From contig NZ_CP119078.1 in the NCBI RefSeq assembly GCF_029026145.1, positions 1,144,501 through 1,208,500 of the forward strand: a DNA stretch of 64,000 nucleotides. Direction: 5' to 3'. Below the pieces are notes generated by a model. The model had not been told where the DNA came from, ran no database searches, and saw only the letters and a list, made by a program, of their open reading frames with translations. Position numbers and translations under genes: made by a program. Shown here one piece after another: positions 7,736 through 17,662 of this stretch; the first letter of the stretch is position 1; every line of letters begins with the position of its first letter. The DNA comes from Legionella cardiaca (lineage in GTDB: Bacteria; Pseudomonadota; Gammaproteobacteria; Legionellales; Legionellaceae).

Positions 7736-9844
7736 ATGCACCATTATCAATTAATGCGTATCGCCCACACTTTGGGCTATAAAGACATTTCCGAAAAAGG
7801 GATGTGTCATGGTTTTTCATCCATGTGGGCTCAGGCTGCTTGCAGTCAGTCGTACCAGGATGAGAAACACAGTGAATTAGATAGCTTTCTCGAAAGGTTG
7901 GCGTTTCTTGAAAAGTTTGCAAATGCCCCTGAAAAGCTTAAGGAAAAGGTTGATGAAGTTAGAGCTTATGTCCAAGGACAAAGGAATCAATATAATTCTA
8001 AAAATTTAACTTCAGAGCAAAGGATACTTCTAGAGATTCCTGCATTTTTTGAAGGAGTTTCTGCTTATCAATATCCTGATCGTTTCCCACAGCTCTTCGG
8101 TAAAAAGTTGCAGCAACCCAAAGTAGAAGAGGTATCTGCGCATTTCCAATCGCAAAGACTGGAGGAGAGTGGGGGTTTGGTGCAGGCATTCCATACCTCT
8201 GATCAGTATAGCGTGCAAAGTTTAGCGGCGCATTTAGATGAAATCAGTCAGCAATTAAGTCAATCACCAAATCCATCTAATACAAGTGTTATGCTTGCTG
8301 CTAATAGCCATGCTGTGAGTGTGCAGATAGTTGGTAAGAATCAATTCAAATTAATGGATACAAACCACATGGATGAATATGGGAGGATTTTTAATAGCAC
8401 AGAACTGGCTAAAAAATTAAATAATAGCAGTTATTGGAATGAGGCACCCTGGCATAGTTTTTTAACTGGCAAAAAGCCACTGGTATTAAAAACCTCTATT
8501 TTTACTAATGGAAACAATCCGATAAACCTTGAGGGTCTTAAGAAAACAGCGCCTATTAATAAATTAACCCCGGATGCTGATGGTAGAACAGTCATGCATC
8601 ATGCTGCCGTTTATAATGATGTGACAAATTTGAGGCGATTGGATTTTGATAGTCTTGATGTTAATCAGAAGGATGCAAAAGGTAGTGGTCCTTTTGACTT
8701 AGCCTGCTTTCATGGTGCAGGTGATACGGTTGATTTTTTTCTAAATGATCCCAAGGCTTCTGCCAAATTAGATGTGCGAGGGAGTCATTCATTAGTGATG
8801 GCAGCAGCAAATGGGCATTTTGATATTATTGATAAGTTATCGCAGCATCCCCGTTTTGGTTCTGATGCTCGAGCATCAGGTAACTCTCTTTTTACTATAT
8901 TTGCTTTTAACCAAAGTGATGCGGCTGTTAGTTACTTTCATAAGCTAGTTGAGCTAGGCGAAAATATTAATGCTTCTGATAGCCTTGGTTGCACAGCCCT
9001 CTATCATGTATGCAGAGCCGGCAATGAAAAAATGGCTGCATTATTTCTTGAAAATGGTGCTGATATAAACGAAGGAACGCCTCCTCCCTTAATGGCCGCT
9101 ATTCAGAGCGGGAATGCCAATTTAGTGAATATGCTTTTAGAGAAAGGAGCAAACTGTGCTCCACTTAATAACGCCACAAATCCCTTGCATATAGCTTGTT
9201 TGCAGGGTAATCGCGAAATAGTGGAGAAATTACTTAAGAAGCCTGATATTGATTGTAACTTTAGAACCACTGGTGGAGAAACCCCATTAATCACCGCCTG
9301 TAGGGCAGGGCATACTCTTTTAATTCCCCTGTTGTTACCGCGAACTGAACTATCAATAGCTGATATTAGTGCTAATTCTCCTCTACTACAGGAAATAGAT
9401 AAATGTAAACCCGATGTTCAATTTGCGTTTCTTAGCAAGGCACTTGAAACTTATATAAATACGAGAGACACAGAGAAAGATTATCACAATAAACTTAATG
9501 TTGGTTTTTCAAAAGATGAAAAAAAAGAAGCCGCGCAAGCCTTGCTTGATGAGTTAAATGGAGGACCAAAGGTAAATTTACGTGATTATCCTGCTTTAAA
9601 AGATGGGCGGCTGTTTAACTTATATGATTTATATGACCGAATTGCTGCAAAACGTCAGGTTTTTTCTCCATCCACCATTCTTAATAATTTGGGAGGACGC
9701 TCAAAGTTAGTTACAAGCGACGAGGTAGCGAAGGAACCTTCTAGAATAGAAAATAATAATGCTCCACCATCTACGCTTAGCCCCATAATAGATAATACCT
9801 ACAAAAAGCCCACGCCATTTGAAACAACACTGACAAAGAAGTGA
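7736..9844 (+). CDS. Ankyrin-repeat protein with candidate C58-like cysteine protease domain; putative effector
   Basis: The 702-residue protein has two parts. Residues 1-270 contain GMCHGFSSMW (Cys24), ANSHAVSV (His192) and LMDTNHMDEYG (Asp208). That order and the 16-residue His-Asp spacing resemble the YopT/AvrPphB (C58) papain-like fold. Residues 282-530 hold about seven or eight ankyrin repeats, for example GCTALYHVCRAGNEKMAALF and NPLHIACLQGNREIVEKLL. No signal peptide or membrane segment is seen. The last 150 residues are polar and Pro/Asn-rich. The gene stands alone behind a weak AAGAAG RBS. By analogy with Legionella ankyrin proteins such as AnkH it is probably injected into the host by Dot/Icm; that and the protease activity are inference. 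Confidence 0.8.
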   Translation: MHHYQLMRIAHTLGYKDISEKGMCHGFSSMWAQAACSQSYQDEKHSELDSFLERLAFLEKFANAPEKLKEKVDEVRAYVQGQRNQYNSKNLTSEQRILLEIPAFFEGVSAYQYPDRFPQLFGKKLQQPKVEEVSAHFQSQRLEESGGLVQAFHTSDQYSVQSLAAHLDEISQQLSQSPNPSNTSVMLAANSHAVSVQIVGKNQFKLMDTNHMDEYGRIFNSTELAKKLNNSSYWNEAPWHSFLTGKKPLVLKTSIFTNGNNPINLEGLKKTAPINKLTPDADGRTVMHHAAVYNDVTNLRRLDFDSLDVNQKDAKGSGPFDLACFHGAGDTVDFFLNDPKASAKLDVRGSHSLVMAAANGHFDIIDKLSQHPRFGSDARASGNSLFTIFAFNQSDAAVSYFHKLVELGENINASDSLGCTALYHVCRAGNEKMAALFLENGADINEGTPPPLMAAIQSGNANLVNMLLEKGANCAPLNNATNPLHIACLQGNREIVEKLLKKPDIDCNFRTTGGETPLITACRAGHTLLIPLLLPRTELSIADISANSPLLQEIDKCKPDVQFAFLSKALETYINTRDTEKDYHNKLNVGFSKDEKKEAAQALLDELNGGPKVNLRDYPALKDGRLFNLYDLYDRIAAKRQVFSPSTILNNLGGRSKLVTSDEVAKEPSRIENNNAPPSTLSPIIDNTYKKPTPFETTLTKK

Positions 9845-9859
9845 TAGCCTAGCCTTTGG

Positions 9860-10606
9860 TTAATCTTGGGAGTTGTCAGCACTTGTTTGTTGACTATCAT
9901 TAAGTCCGCCAATAATCACTCTCGTTCCTGCTATTCCGCCTCCGGGAATATCAACAAATTCTTCATTTAACCAACGTGCATCTTCGGTAAAAAGGCGTAT
10001 GCAGCCATGACTGGCACGATAACCTGGTACTTCTTGACTGCCATGAAGGGCGTAGCCACGGAAAAAATGCATGCAAAATGGCATTTCTGCTCCACCATTA
10101 TTACCGTCAGCTCGTCTAGGGAACGCAGTGGAAATGCAATCGATATCCTGTTTACGAATGATCCGATAAGAGCCTGTGGGGGTGGCACAGCCTCCGGTTA
10201 CCCCACATTTATCAGCACCGGATGAAATAGGTCCCCACCATAGCAGTTCACCGTCTTCATCGTAAGCTCCCCAAGCCAGTTTCTCCTGATCAACATAAAT
10301 GGTTTTTTCTCCGTCTGATTCAATGTAACGGGGGAAGGGGGCTACATCATATATAGTTATTCGATCAAGGTTTTTGGGGACAGCGATGACCATTCCTGGG
10401 CGAAGGCGAATATTCATACGATTAATACGCCTTACAATATCCCTGGATTCATTATTAGGAAATAAATTACTCCAGGATTGTCCTGCTTTGATTTTAATGC
10501 AAAAAAAGTCTGGATTAGTACACAGCATTTCACCGTAGCGAGTATAGGACCAAGCTGCTGGGGATAGGACAACCATCATTATTATTATCATTATACTTTT
10601 CTTCAT
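9860..10606 (-). CDS. Exported L,D-transpeptidase (YkuD) with LysM-like module
   Basis: The 248-residue protein starts with a clear signal peptide (MKKSIMIIIMMVVLSPAAWS, cleaved near residue 20). A LysM-like segment follows (IKAGQSWSNLFPN to RLRPGMVIAVP). The YkuD catalytic core shows ATPTGSYRI, YALHGSQEVPG and SHGCIRLFTED, with the His and nucleophile Cys intact. Such enzymes make 3-3 peptidoglycan crosslinks or attach proteins to peptidoglycan in the periplasm. It sits alone, convergent with the ankyrin gene 15 bases away. Confidence 0.9.
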   Translation of the reverse strand: MKKSIMIIIMMVVLSPAAWSYTRYGEMLCTNPDFFCIKIKAGQSWSNLFPNNESRDIVRRINRMNIRLRPGMVIAVPKNLDRITIYDVAPFPRYIESDGEKTIYVDQEKLAWGAYDEDGELLWWGPISSGADKCGVTGGCATPTGSYRIIRKQDIDCISTAFPRRADGNNGGAEMPFCMHFFRGYALHGSQEVPGYRASHGCIRLFTEDARWLNEEFVDIPGGGIAGTRVIIGGLNDSQQTSADNSQD

Positions 10607-10686
10607 GATGATCCCATTTATTTCATTGGTAATCCTTTTAACGGCATGAAGTAAAAAAACTTTACATTTTGTTGTTGAGGGTAGAT

Positions 10687-10731
10687 TTTAAAAAATTGAA
10701 GCAAGGCTTCGTAATAATACAGAAGCCTTGC
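10687..10731 (-). terminator. Rho-independent terminator after the DUF1328 gene
   Basis: Minus-strand transcription from the small membrane-protein gene meets a perfect 10-base stem (GCAAGGCTTC / GAAGCCTTGC, 10701-10731) with an 11-base loop, then TTCAATTTTTT. Confidence 0.85.
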
Positions 10732-10749
10732 ACTAGAAATGTCTTAAGC

Positions 10750-10929
10750 TTAAACGGGGGGTGGAGGACCTCGGCCCACTAATCCCATAATTAGCAAGAC
10801 AACAAATATTACCAGAAATATGAAAAATAATATTTTTGCTATACCTGCTGCAGCTGATGCAATTCCTCCAAATCCAAAAGCAGCGGCAATCAATGCAATA
10901 ATTAAGAAAGTTAATGCCCATCCCAACAT
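10750..10929 (-). CDS. Small DUF1328 (YtjA-type) membrane protein
   Basis: A 59-residue protein starts [20 protein letters not shown] and continues with [18 protein letters not shown], the standard DUF1328 pattern of two membrane helices separated by a Gly/Ala-rich turn. It ends in GRGPPPPV. A strong GGAGG Shine-Dalgarno lies 5 bases before the ATG, and a rho-independent terminator follows, so it is a complete single-gene unit. Family members are often stress induced in gammaproteobacteria; their molecular role is unknown. Confidence 0.9.
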   Translation of the reverse strand: MLGWALTFLIIALIAAAFGFGGIASAAAGIAKILFFIFLVIFVVLLIMGLVGRGPPPPV

Positions 10930-11223
10930 GGCTGCCTCCTTACGATATCCTTATACGATCAAAATTTTTCTGATTTTGCTTATTTGTTCATCAGCACTTT
11001 AGAGTCCTTTAACCTCCCATCTCTAGCAGATGCCGATCATTTGAAAATGTTAAAAAATTAACCATTTCTTCTTTAATTTTAGACGTGATAATACCTGTTG
11101 CCAAATCAGATAATTGAATTTGAAAGAAATTTTCCAGGAAAAATCTGATTACTTACACATTAGATGGTTTATTATCAATAAGTTATAAATAATAAAATTA
11201 AAATAAAGGATAAATTGCAAATT

Positions 11224-11631
11224 TTAGGAATTACCTTGTGTCACCGTTTCTTTAATATCTTGCCAGGCCTGATGAATTTCAGCTAACAAGGTGTTTGCCT
11301 GGGTAAGAAGGTCAATATCGTTATCAAGATTCGCTTTTAATAAAATTCTTTGGATGTATTCATAAAGTCTATCCAGGTTTGCTGCAATTTCACCACCATT
11401 TTCATGGTCAAGACTGATTCTGAGACCTTCAATAATACTGATGGTTTTGCCTATGTGTTCGCCTTTTTCGCTAATTTGATTGCGTTGAATATTTCCCTGA
11501 GCCGTAGCAATATGAGAACGAGCACCTTGCAATAATAAGTGAATTAACTCATGTGGACTTGCTGTCTCAATGCGAGTTTGCAGTTCGATTGATTTATACT
11601 GTTCCAGTGCTTGCTGATACGGGGGTTTCAT
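11224..11631 (-). CDS. fliS: Flagellar export chaperone FliS
   Basis: The 135-residue helical protein has the FliS signatures YQQALEQYKSIELQT and SPHELIHLLLQGARSHI, then ISIIEGLRISLDHENGGEIA. FliS binds the C-terminus of flagellin in the cytoplasm and keeps it unfolded for export. The ATG at 11631 is four bases past the fliD stop, with AGGA upstream, so it is translated from the fliD message. It is the last gene of the flaA-flaG-fliD-fliS block. Confidence 0.93.
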   Translation of the reverse strand: MKPPYQQALEQYKSIELQTRIETASPHELIHLLLQGARSHIATAQGNIQRNQISEKGEHIGKTISIIEGLRISLDHENGGEIAANLDRLYEYIQRILLKANLDNDIDLLTQANTLLAEIHQAWQDIKETVTQGNS

Positions 11632-11635
11632 GGTG

Positions 11636-13303
11636 TTAGTTCCTGTTTAATTGTGGCAAATTAGCAAGCTGCTGGCTTAAAAAGTCGCTTGCTCCCTGCA
11701 TTTTAACCAATAAGGTATCTAGCGCTGTGAATTGTTTTGTATAGCGTTTAGAAATCATCGTTGCTCTAACTTCAAGTTGCTCACGCTCTGTATCAAGTTT
11801 TTCTAATCGCTTATTGAGTTGATCAGTTCTTGTTGAAAGTTCACCCTTTTTATCGTCAAGGTAATTTGATAATAAATCATTAAATTTTACGGCCAAGCCA
11901 TCGGTTACCGTAATTTTTCCTCTAGAACCTGTTCCTCCAGCTAAAATTTCTAAAGAAAGTCCCCTAACATCACCGGTACCTGACAATGTAAGACCATCAC
12001 TGGAGGTGGCGTTAATGCCGCCAATTGTGCCAGACAGCGTAACACCGGGCGTAAAAGTACTTAATGCTAAATCATAACTTCCAGCTTTAACACTTGATCC
12101 GACTGATTTAATACGAACACTGCTATCCGTCGCTGTTGCTGTTTTTGCAAAAAGGGCACCAATTTCATCATAGTGATCACTAAGAGCAGCATTAAATTTC
12201 TCGGTATTCATTTCCAGTAGCCCTTTTTCATTGGTTTTTATGCCAATATCAGCAAGGGTACGGATAGTATTGCTGCTATCTCCAATTGGTTCACTAATCA
12301 GTTTATTTAAATTAAGTTTTAAAGCACGAACGCCTGCATCACTTTGCATAACACCACCTTTTTTGGTGGTTGCATTATAGGACGTTAATGAATTGATAGT
12401 GGTTATTGCGTCGTTATATTGTTTGATAAAGTCATTCACCATTGTTGTTAGACTGGCTTGATTATGTTCAATTTTCAAATTTACGAGCGTACCAGATTGT
12501 GCTTTTTTTAAATCAAGAGTGATTCCTGGAATAGCATCTTTTAGTTGGTTAGTACTTTGAGTTAATAAAAGACCATTAATTTTTATTTCACTATCCTTAG
12601 CGGCAACTGTTTGGGTCAACGAATTATTACCAATCGTTGGATCATAGGCCAGGGCAGATAAACCTGTTGCATCATTGTTATTACTATCATTATCAACGAC
12701 AGAAATTTTCATTGCCATTGCTTTCCCTGTCTCTGGACTTAATAATGTTAGTCGTGCTCCTTGGCTATCCTGAATAATACTTGCTTGAACGCCAGAACCA
12801 CTGTTGTTTATTGCATCGCGAATGGCTGCGAGGCTGTCTGTGCCTGGGGCAATATTAATCGTGACAGATGCTTTATCTGGGTTTGCAGTAAAGGCACTGT
12901 TATCAGCGTTATAAGTTCCAAAATCAATCGTAATGCTACCGCTACCTACAGTTGTATTGGCATTTGTAAAAGCTGCAGAAGCAAGGTTTTGTTTGGCTGC
13001 GAGCTGTTGCACTTCAATTTGATAGGAGCCAGTCGTGGCATTTGCATTAACACTGGCTGAAAGTATGGTTTCATCGCTAACGCTGCTTTTAAGTGAATAA
13101 AGTTGCGAAATATCAGCAAGTTTTGTCATGGAAGTTTGTAACTTTGCCAAGCTGCTTTTTATAAGACCAAGAGCAGAAAGCTGCGTCGAAAATTTGCTCT
13201 CTTGAGTATCAAGCCTTTTTTTTGCGGGCGCGATATCTGCTGTTACTAGTGCTTCAACAATGGCTTTAATATCTAGTCCAGATCCTACTGACGTTACGGC
13301 CAC
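11636..13303 (-). CDS. fliD: Flagellar filament cap protein FliD (HAP2)
   Basis: The 555-residue protein begins VTSVGSGLDIKAIVEALV, the FliD N-terminal signature, and ends in an amphipathic helical region (RTDQLNKRLEKLDTEREQLE) that forms the cap ring's leg domain. The middle is Thr/Ser/Asn-rich as in other FliD caps. It starts with GTG at 13303, preceded by AAGGAAA. FliD caps the growing filament outside the cell and promotes flagellin folding. About 120 bases separate it from flaG. Confidence 0.94.
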   Translation of the reverse strand: MAVTSVGSGLDIKAIVEALVTADIAPAKKRLDTQESKFSTQLSALGLIKSSLAKLQTSMTKLADISQLYSLKSSVSDETILSASVNANATTGSYQIEVQQLAAKQNLASAAFTNANTTVGSGSITIDFGTYNADNSAFTANPDKASVTINIAPGTDSLAAIRDAINNSGSGVQASIIQDSQGARLTLLSPETGKAMAMKISVVDNDSNNNDATGLSALAYDPTIGNNSLTQTVAAKDSEIKINGLLLTQSTNQLKDAIPGITLDLKKAQSGTLVNLKIEHNQASLTTMVNDFIKQYNDAITTINSLTSYNATTKKGGVMQSDAGVRALKLNLNKLISEPIGDSSNTIRTLADIGIKTNEKGLLEMNTEKFNAALSDHYDEIGALFAKTATATDSSVRIKSVGSSVKAGSYDLALSTFTPGVTLSGTIGGINATSSDGLTLSGTGDVRGLSLEILAGGTGSRGKITVTDGLAVKFNDLLSNYLDDKKGELSTRTDQLNKRLEKLDTEREQLEVRATMISKRYTKQFTALDTLLVKMQGASDFLSQQLANLPQLNRN

Positions 13304-13424
13304 GATAATTTCCTTATTCCTGTTAAAACAGCCTATGGTGTATCGTTAATCCTTTAAAAATTTAGAGTACACCCCCCCTAAGATTCAGGTTCTATTCATT
13401 AAATCGAGATGTTAATAGCGAGCT

Positions 13425-13706
13425 TCACACCCGTTCATCTATAGAACCACTAATCATTTCATCAATCAAGGATAGTAACTGTAAATATTCGTCTGCTGGT
13501 ATTTTGCGAATTATTTCATCTGAAAGCTTATCGGTGACAATTGCCTGCAGAATTCCAGTCGCCTCGTCGACATTATATTTTGTATCAGCCGTTATGACAG
13601 GATTGGGGGCAGTAGTCTCTTTACTAAATTCAATTGGTTCATTACTTACTTTATTTGTCGAGTCAAATGAAACTGTATTGGACTTATTGGGCAACTCAAT
13701 GTTCAT
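13425..13706 (-). CDS. flaG: FlaG-family flagellar protein
   Basis: Starting at the ATG at 13706 the protein has 93 residues. The start is chosen because AAAGGAGG lies 7-8 bases upstream; a longer in-frame version would begin inside the preceding hairpin. The first half is polar and low complexity. The second half (YNVDEATGILQAIVTDK... IIRKIPADEYLQLLSLIDEM) matches the FlaG domain, with the typical I-R-x-I-P motif. FlaG influences filament length and sits between flagellin and fliD, as here. Confidence 0.85.
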   Translation of the reverse strand: MNIELPNKSNTVSFDSTNKVSNEPIEFSKETTAPNPVITADTKYNVDEATGILQAIVTDKLSDEIIRKIPADEYLQLLSLIDEMISGSIDERV

Positions 13707-13724
13707 GACAACAACCTCCTTTAC

Positions 13725-13743
13725 GCCCGATATCTTATTGGGC
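13725..13743 (-). other. Small hairpin just before the flaG ribosome-binding site
   Basis: In the transcript, GCCCAATA and TATCGGGC can pair (7 of 8 positions) around a 3-base loop. The hairpin ends 5 bases before the AAAGGAGG of flaG, so it could modulate translation or protect the 5' end of a processed message. Confidence 0.35.
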
Positions 13744-13757
13744 ATAAAATAAATAAC

Positions 13758-13785
13758 ACACCATGCAGGTTAGCCTGCATGGTGT
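13758..13785 (-). terminator. Flagellin transcript terminator
   Basis: A perfect 12-base stem (ACACCATGCAGG / CCTGCATGGTGT) with a 4-base loop begins 12 bases after the flaA stop codon. On the minus strand it is followed by TTATTTATTTT. It should end most flaA transcripts before flaG, consistent with flagellin being made in great excess. Confidence 0.85.
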
Positions 13786-13796
13786 TAACTATTTCC

Positions 13797-15221
13797 CTAT
13801 CTTCCGAGCAGTGACAATACTGACTGAGGCAAACTATTAGCTTGAGCAAGCATTGCAGTACCTGCTTGTTGTAAAATTTGTCCTTTAGTCAAATTGGCTG
13901 TTTCAGCGGCGAAGTCAGCATCTTGAATACGGCTTCGTGCAGCAGACAGGTTTTCAGATACGTTTTGTAAGTTAGCAATAGTAGATTCAAAACGGTTTTG
14001 CAGAGCACCCATTGCAGCTCGGTTAGAGCTTACTGAGCTTAGGGCTGAGTCCAGGCGCAAAATCGCTGATTGTGCTCCACTTGCAGTACTTACATCGATA
14101 GTATCGATACCATTAGAGTCTCTGGCAATTGAAGCAGACAAACCAATTGTAGCGACTGTACCACCAATTGTAAGTGTATCTGTAGCACTGATTGAAAGAG
14201 TACCACGTAAAGCACCGTCAAATGCTCCACCAGTTACTGTTAAACCATCGGTACCTGCGGTGAAACCGGTACCACTCTCAGTTACAGTGATATTACGACC
14301 ATCGCTAGCTGTCAGAGTTAGATCCCCACCATTTAAGCTGGCAATAACGCCTGTTTGGTTACTAACCCCATTAATTGCATCACGAAGTTGAGTATTCGTT
14401 AGCGCAGTAGCTACGTCTTCGTTAGTAAACACAGCTACGCCGTTAATTGACAAGTTATAAGTGTCAGCTGCAGTACCACCAATAGCACCTACTGTTTGAG
14501 TTCCTGATGTGGTAGCTGTTACTGAAACCCCGGCAATACCGGCACTGTTGATGGCAGCTGCTTTAGCATAAGCGGAAGTCGCATCCTGAGCAGCGTTTCC
14601 TGTGAAACCAGCACTTGAATTAATGGTAGTTGCAGGTCCACCGCCAACGGCGATAGTAATATCAGTTGCAGCTGCTGCTGATACTTCAGTTCCTGTTTCT
14701 TGAGCAATACCTCCTATTGAAGAGGATTTAATACTGCTAATCGCAAAGCTAATTGTTTGGTTGGCATTGGCTCCTACCTGGAAGCTGGCACTTGAGAAAG
14801 AACCATCCAGAACGCGTTGACCGTTAAATTCAGTATTCAATGCGATTCTATCAAGCTCGCTTTTTAATTGGTTGACCTCTTCCTGGATAGCTTGGCGGTC
14901 ACCTGCATTATTTGTTGAGTTTGCTGATTGCAATGATAGTTCGCGCATACGTTGTAGAATATTGGTTGTTTCCTGCATTGCACCTTCTGCGGTTTGAGAC
15001 AAAGAAATACCATCATTTGCGTTACGTATTGCCTGGTTCATACCACGTACTTGGGCTGTCATACGTTCAGAAATAGAAAGACCTGCTGCGTCGTCCTTCG
15101 CACTGTTAATACGCAATCCAGATGAAAGGCGCTGGATAGCTAACTGCATTGTTTTTTGTGAGCCGTTTAAGTTACGTTGAGCATTAAGCGACATCACGTT
15201 TGTATTTATCACTTGAGCCAT
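13797..15221 (-). CDS. flaA: Flagellin
   Basis: The 474-residue flagellin starts [18 protein letters not shown] at 15221, with GAGGAGA upstream; a second ATG two codons earlier is disfavoured by spacing. The D0/D1 N-terminal core ([19 protein letters not shown]) and C-terminal core ([20 protein letters not shown]) are intact. The middle (about residues 170-380) is Ala/Thr/Gly-rich and variable, as expected for the surface D2/D3 region. Length and termini closely fit Legionella FlaA (about 475 residues), the filament subunit sensed by mammalian NAIP5/NLRC4. It has its own sigma-28 promoter and terminator. Confidence 0.97.
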   Translation of the reverse strand: MAQVINTNVMSLNAQRNLNGSQKTMQLAIQRLSSGLRINSAKDDAAGLSISERMTAQVRGMNQAIRNANDGISLSQTAEGAMQETTNILQRMRELSLQSANSTNNAGDRQAIQEEVNQLKSELDRIALNTEFNGQRVLDGSFSSASFQVGANANQTISFAISSIKSSSIGGIAQETGTEVSAAAATDITIAVGGGPATTINSSAGFTGNAAQDATSAYAKAAAINSAGIAGVSVTATTSGTQTVGAIGGTAADTYNLSINGVAVFTNEDVATALTNTQLRDAINGVSNQTGVIASLNGGDLTLTASDGRNITVTESGTGFTAGTDGLTVTGGAFDGALRGTLSISATDTLTIGGTVATIGLSASIARDSNGIDTIDVSTASGAQSAILRLDSALSSVSSNRAAMGALQNRFESTIANLQNVSENLSAARSRIQDADFAAETANLTKGQILQQAGTAMLAQANSLPQSVLSLLGR

Positions 15222-15316
15222 GATCAAAATCTCCTCGACCTTGAATCCCTGGATATGGGATTTACCTTAACTTCGATAAATTCTGTTTTTTATTAAATTT
15301 ACCGAACCCATCGCTG

Positions 15317-15343
15317 TTATCGGAAGAAGAAAGAAAAACTTTA
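15317..15343 (-). promoter_or_regulatory. Sigma-28 (FliA) promoter of flaA
   Basis: On the minus strand TAAAGTTT (15336-15343), an 11-base spacer and TCCGATAA (15317-15324) match the enterobacterial FliA consensus TAAAGTTT-N11-GCCGATAA at all but one position. It leaves a leader of roughly 90 bases before the flaA start. Confidence 0.9.
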
Positions 15344-15522
15344 GTATTTGCAGTGGTTTTTTAAGAGAAAGCAACAATAAAAATCCATATTTATCATGTT
15401 GTTAATTATTAAGTCATTTCGTCTCAATTTCAGTACTTTTTTGATTAAGAACGATAAAAACAAGCGCTTAAATTAAATTCAGGTTATACTAACGTGCTTA
15501 AAAAACTAGGTGGATTCTTGTT

Positions 15523-16404
15523 ATGAGTTGGCTGAAAAAATTATTACCTTCAAAAGTTAGAACTGAAACCTCACAAAAAAAGGGTGTACCCGAGGGATTA
15601 TGGGTTAAGTGCTTAGGATGTAGTTCAGTACTTTATCGTAGCGAACTTGTTAAAAATCTCTCTGTTTGCCCTAACTGCAATCATCATCACCGTTTAACAG
15701 CCCGAGAACGAGTGGCTCAATTTCTTGATGAAGCAGGTCAAGAAGAAATTGCTGGCAATTTAGAGCCTATTGACCGTTTAAAGTTCAAAGATTCAAAAAA
15801 ATATAAAGACAGAATTAGTCAAGCTCAAAAATCAACGGGAGAAAAGGAAGCATTACTCGTAGTCAAAGGAACTTTAAAACGACAACCTGTTGTAGTAAGT
15901 GCATTTGAGTTTAATTTTATGGGTGGTTCGATGGGTGCCACGGTCGGTGAAAAATTTGTGCGCGCTGTGAATGCTGCAGCTGCTGAAAAACGCGCCTATA
16001 TTTGCTTTACAGCCAGTGGGGGCGCACGTATGCAAGAAGGATTGTTTTCTTTAATGCAAATGGCTAAGACTTCGGCTGCTCTGGCGCGCTTTGAACAGAC
16101 CGGCTTACCTTTTATTGTTGTTTTAACCGATCCTACCATGGGCGGGGTTTCGGCAAGTTTTGCCAGTCTTGGTGATATTATTATTGCGGAGCCTAATGCT
16201 CTTATTGGCTTTGCTGGTCCTCGAGTCATTGAGCAAACTGTAAGACAAACATTACCTGAAGGGTTCCAACGTAGTGAGTTTTTACTGGAACATGGCCATA
16301 TTGACATGATTATTGAACGTAAAAATTTGCGAAATACACTTGCAGAACTTGTTGCAAAACTTTCCCGTCGTGATTTAACAAATATTTTTGATGAAGCAAT
16401 ATAA
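15523..16404 (+). CDS. accD: Acetyl-CoA carboxylase carboxyltransferase subunit beta
   Basis: The 293-residue protein has the AccD N-terminal zinc ribbon (Cys30, Cys33, Cys49, Cys52) and the crotonase-fold core: [30 protein letters not shown] and [11 protein letters not shown]. With AccA it transfers CO2 from carboxybiotin to acetyl-CoA, the first step of fatty-acid synthesis. The stop overlaps folC by 14 bases; accD-folC-dedD-cvpA is a conserved gammaproteobacterial order. Confidence 0.97.
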   Translation: MSWLKKLLPSKVRTETSQKKGVPEGLWVKCLGCSSVLYRSELVKNLSVCPNCNHHHRLTARERVAQFLDEAGQEEIAGNLEPIDRLKFKDSKKYKDRISQAQKSTGEKEALLVVKGTLKRQPVVVSAFEFNFMGGSMGATVGEKFVRAVNAAAAEKRAYICFTASGGARMQEGLFSLMQMAKTSAALARFEQTGLPFIVVLTDPTMGGVSASFASLGDIIIAEPNALIGFAGPRVIEQTVRQTLPEGFQRSEFLLEHGHIDMIIERKNLRNTLAELVAKLSRRDLTNIFDEAI

Positions 16405-17656
16405 ACAGTTTACCGTCACTGAGTGGTTGCATTTACTTGAAAATCGTCATGTGCAAGAGATTCAGCTTGGCCTGACCCGTATAAAACAAGTGGCTGAATC
16501 TCTAGACCTGTTACGTCCCAATGCAACGGTAATATCAGTGGCGGGTACTAATGGGAAGGGCTCCACTGTGGCAGCTCTAGAAGCAATTTATGGCGCCGCT
16601 GGTTATCGGGTGGCAAGTTACACTTCTCCTCATTTGATTTCATTTAATGAACGAATAAAAATCAATCAACAGCAGATTACAGATGAAGCACTTGCACGGG
16701 CTTTTTGTGTTATAGAAGAGGCGCGTAAAACAATTGATTTAACTTATTTTGAGATGGCCACGCTAGCGGCTTTGTGGTATTTCAAACAGCACTCTATTGA
16801 TATTTTAATTCTTGAAGTTGGTCTTGGTGGTCGCCTGGATGCTACGAATATTATTGATCCTGATTTGGCAATTATTACGACTATAGATTTAGATCATCAG
16901 GAGTTTTTGGGGGATAATATAGAGGCAATTGGTTATGAAAAAGCAGGCATTTTACGTGCTGGCAAACCGGTCATTTATGCTGATAAAAACCCACCAAAAA
17001 GTATTATATCCAGGGCGAAATTTTTAGAATGTCCAATATATGTTAACGATGTGAATTATCATTACCATTCAAGCAACAAAGTATTAAAATTTATTTTCCA
17101 AAATATTGCGATTGAATTTCCTTACTCTGTACTGCATTCAAATTCAATTGCAGCAGCGATTATGGCTTCACTTTGTCTAGGTTCACGGCTACCAATAAAT
17201 CCTGCAATAATAAAAAATGCTTTAAAAAACATGGAATTGTCAGGAAGATTGCAAATTGTTAGAGGTAAAGTAACGACTTTATTTGATGTCTCTCATAATC
17301 CGCAAGCAGCAAATTACCTGGGCAATTTTGTTAAAAATCTTCATTGGCAAGGGTCAATTCATGCTATATTTTCTGCTTTGAAAGATAAGGATATTCCTGC
17401 TTTAGTGGCGCCGCTAATCGAGGTGGTTGATCATTGGTATCCCGCACTTTTAACTGGTAAGCGTGCTGCTTCAAGTGAACAATTTAACGCAGCCTTTCAT
17501 ATTTATGATATAGTACCATTTTGTTATTCTGATCCTTTACTTGCTTATAGCGCTGCTTGCAATGTAGCTAGTACAGGTGATTTAATCATAGTTTATGGTT
17601 CATTTGTTACGGTAGGACAAGTATTGCCTTCCGTATCTGATTACCACCAAGACTGA
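16391..17656 (+). CDS. folC: Bifunctional folylpolyglutamate / dihydrofolate synthase
   Basis: The 421-residue Mur-ligase-type enzyme shows the ATP-binding loop [15 protein letters not shown], then [17 protein letters not shown] and [16 protein letters not shown]. It adds L-glutamate to dihydropteroate and to reduced folates. The ATG at 16391 lies inside accD; a TTG directly before it is a less likely start. The last third contains [11 protein letters not shown], the conserved Mur-ligase D-x-x-H-N motif. Confidence 0.95.
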   Translation: MKQYKQFTVTEWLHLLENRHVQEIQLGLTRIKQVAESLDLLRPNATVISVAGTNGKGSTVAALEAIYGAAGYRVASYTSPHLISFNERIKINQQQITDEALARAFCVIEEARKTIDLTYFEMATLAALWYFKQHSIDILILEVGLGGRLDATNIIDPDLAIITTIDLDHQEFLGDNIEAIGYEKAGILRAGKPVIYADKNPPKSIISRAKFLECPIYVNDVNYHYHSSNKVLKFIFQNIAIEFPYSVLHSNSIAAAIMASLCLGSRLPINPAIIKNALKNMELSGRLQIVRGKVTTLFDVSHNPQAANYLGNFVKNLHWQGSIHAIFSALKDKDIPALVAPLIEVVDHWYPALLTGKRAASSEQFNAAFHIYDIVPFCYSDPLLAYSAACNVASTGDLIIVYGSFVTVGQVLPSVSDYHQD

Positions 17657-17662
17657 GGAGAC

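Noticed and set aside
10733-10921. Cys-rich 62-residue frame on the minus strand here
   Set aside because: It is the wrong frame of the DUF1328 gene at 10750-10929, which has an RBS and terminator.
12761-13060. Plus-strand reading frame inside fliD
   Set aside because: It is antisense to a well-supported gene, has no RBS and no similarity to anything recognisable.
13320-13380. Possible sigma-28 promoter before fliD (TAAATTTT ... CGATA)
   Set aside because: The spacer is 2 bases too short for TAAAGTTT-N11-GCCGATAA and both boxes have mismatches.
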